From Hyaloraphidium curvatum (Eukaryota; Monoblepharomycota; Hyaloraphidiomycetes; Hyaloraphidiales; Hyaloraphidiaceae): a stretch of DNA of 64,000 nucleotides. Position numbers and translations under genes: made by a program. The notes under the pieces were generated by a model. It was not told where the DNA came from, did not search any database, and worked only from the letters and a program-made list of their open reading frames with translations. The first letter of the stretch is position 1; each line of letters starts with the position of its first letter. The stretch covers positions 124,001 to 188,000 of the forward strand of contig JAIVFI010000018.1 in the NCBI GenBank assembly GCA_025558095.1, in the 5' to 3' direction. Of the stretch, positions 63,080-64,000 are shown piece by piece.

Positions 63080-64000
63080 CTAGAGTCTCGCCTCCGCATC
63101 CGGACCCTTCCACGGTCCCGCCGCCGCCCGCGCGACAGACCACTCAGTCCACTTGCTGATGACCTTCTCCTTGCCAATGTCGTTGTGTGCTGGTGTGACT
63201 ATCAGCGCAGGCTTCGACAAGGCGGCTTCTTGAGGCTCACCTTCGTGTGCGTGCCCTTCCCAGTGCTGGAACTCCTTGTCCTTGCTCCCCACGTTGGCCA
63301 CAAAGTCCAGGATCGGCTGCCACGGCACCAGCTTGTCCGCCGCGCTACCCGTGATCAGGATCGGGAACTTTGTCGCCGCCGCGTCCCTGTGCACGGCCTT
63401 GATCGTCTCGTCCATCGAGCGGGCGAAACCGAGCTGGATCCGGTCGTGAACGAGCGGGTCCGCGAAGTCTGGAAAGAGATGAGCGACGATTCAGCGCGCC
63501 ACGCGCAGCCGCTACCCACAAGCTTCAACCACAGCGGGGTCGTTCGACACCTCCTTCGACAGCGGTGCTGTTTGAAGTGATCACATGAGCGGAGAGCCAG
63601 ACCTCATGGACCGCGGGCTCGTACCTCCGATAATGACGGAGGGCAGCCAGTACGCAAGGGTCATGAGCACGTTGTAGGTGACGAAGTTGACGACGAAGCC
63701 TAGAGCCGGGGCGCTGGCGGCGCAGCCGGCAAAGTTGGGGATATCCCGCCAGTGTACCTGCGAGAATCGGATAGCAAAAAGGCCGCCCATCGAGTGCTGA
63801 CCAAGGAATGAGCCCTGGCTCCGCGACAGGGGGCGCGAACGCCGAAGGAGCCCACCCCGAAGACGATGACCGGGCTGTCGCCCACGAGATCCTTCTCCAC
63901 GACCTTCAAGAGCTTCAGGTACCCCGCAAACATCGCCTCGATGTTCCCCTCCCCCTTCCTCATTCCAGGGTTCAGGTCCACCGTCTTTCCGTGCCCGCGG
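63080..64000 (-). CDS. Monoacylglycerol-lipase-like alpha/beta hydrolase (5' end beyond the window)
   Basis: Partial gene; exons 63856-64000 (open at the window edge), 63625-63796, 63520-63567 and 63080-63468. RGHGKTVDLNPG matches the start of the cap region of monoglyceride lipases. The nucleophile elbow GHSMGG is formed across the 59-nt intron (VIVFG to HSMGGLFAIRFSQ), and ITGSAADKLVPWQP carries the acid Asp. The later HWEGHAHE holds the catalytic His. The exon PLSKEVSNDPAVVEA joins AYFADPLVHDR by a Tyr codon split over a 51-nt intron. The family releases fatty acids from monoacylglycerols; substrate not proven here. Confidence 0.82.

Noticed and set aside
1-64000. CRISPR arrays, prophage, insertion sequences or operon-type ribosome binding sites
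   Set aside because: The window is eukaryotic nuclear DNA with spliceosomal introns; no direct-repeat/spacer pattern, transposase or integrase was seen.

Overview
This is nuclear DNA of a GC-rich eukaryote, most likely a fungus. About 38 protein-coding genes lie on both strands. Most are cut by short introns, typically 45-70 nt, with donors of the GTGGGT/GTGAGT/GTGCGT kind, a CTGAC or CTAAC branch site and a CAG acceptor. A Zn2Cys6 transcription factor, hybrid histidine kinases with fused receivers, a DCLK/CaMK-like kinase, MYND, RCC1 and CYP52/86-type P450 genes fit fungi. The LRR-TM-SH3 receptor-like protein, alpha-kinase and Reeler genes hint at an early-diverging (zoosporic) fungus rather than an ascomycete; this placement is inference. 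Gene models were spliced by hand from reading frame, splice sites and family motifs. Almost every multi-exon model closes in frame.

Layout. 1-12.6 kb: a xylonate/arabonate-type IlvD/Edd dehydratase, a small secreted protein, a degenerate GH27 protein, a Sel1-repeat protein, a methyltransferase, an M20 carbamoylase, a fatty-acid-hydroxylase/sterol-desaturase protein and a CaMK-like kinase. 13-20.4 kb: a MYND-finger protein, a secreted beta-lactamase-fold pseudoenzyme, a class I glutamine amidotransferase and a large-subunit catalase with 16 or more introns. 20.8-32.4 kb: hybrid histidine kinase 1, an LRR-TM-SH3 protein, a medium-chain dehydrogenase, two tandem T1/BTB paralogues, a small alpha/beta hydrolase and an alpha-kinase. 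32.6-36.1 kb: a calpain-family protease. 36.6-44.2 kb: a large membrane protein, an Ldh2-type dehydrogenase and hybrid histidine kinase 2, a paralogue of the first.

44.2-47.9 kb is a poorer stretch with a tRNA-Ala(CGC) gene that has an intron, two dispersed copies of its 5' half, a hypothetical gene and a Reeler-domain gene. 47.9-64 kb: CDP-diacylglycerol synthase, WDR83-like WD40 protein, small hypothetical, AMP-forming acyl-CoA ligase, Zn2Cys6 factor, RCC1, FRA10AC1, a P450 with two micro-exons, a secreted protein and a monoglyceride-lipase-like gene that runs off the window.

The outstanding candidate for an undescribed system is the calpain at 32601-36103. Upstream of and around a complete Cys/His/Asn calpain core it carries a UBM-like ubiquitin-binding helix, a SUMO-interacting-like stretch, a basic nuclear signal, a GRF-type zinc finger and two or three PCNA-interacting (PIP) box-like motifs. 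Together these suggest a PCNA/ubiquitin/SUMO-targeted nuclear protease, by analogy with SPRTN/Wss1/FAM111A in DNA-protein crosslink repair. It is transcribed divergently, across 187 bp, from an alpha-kinase that has an N-terminal zinc module.
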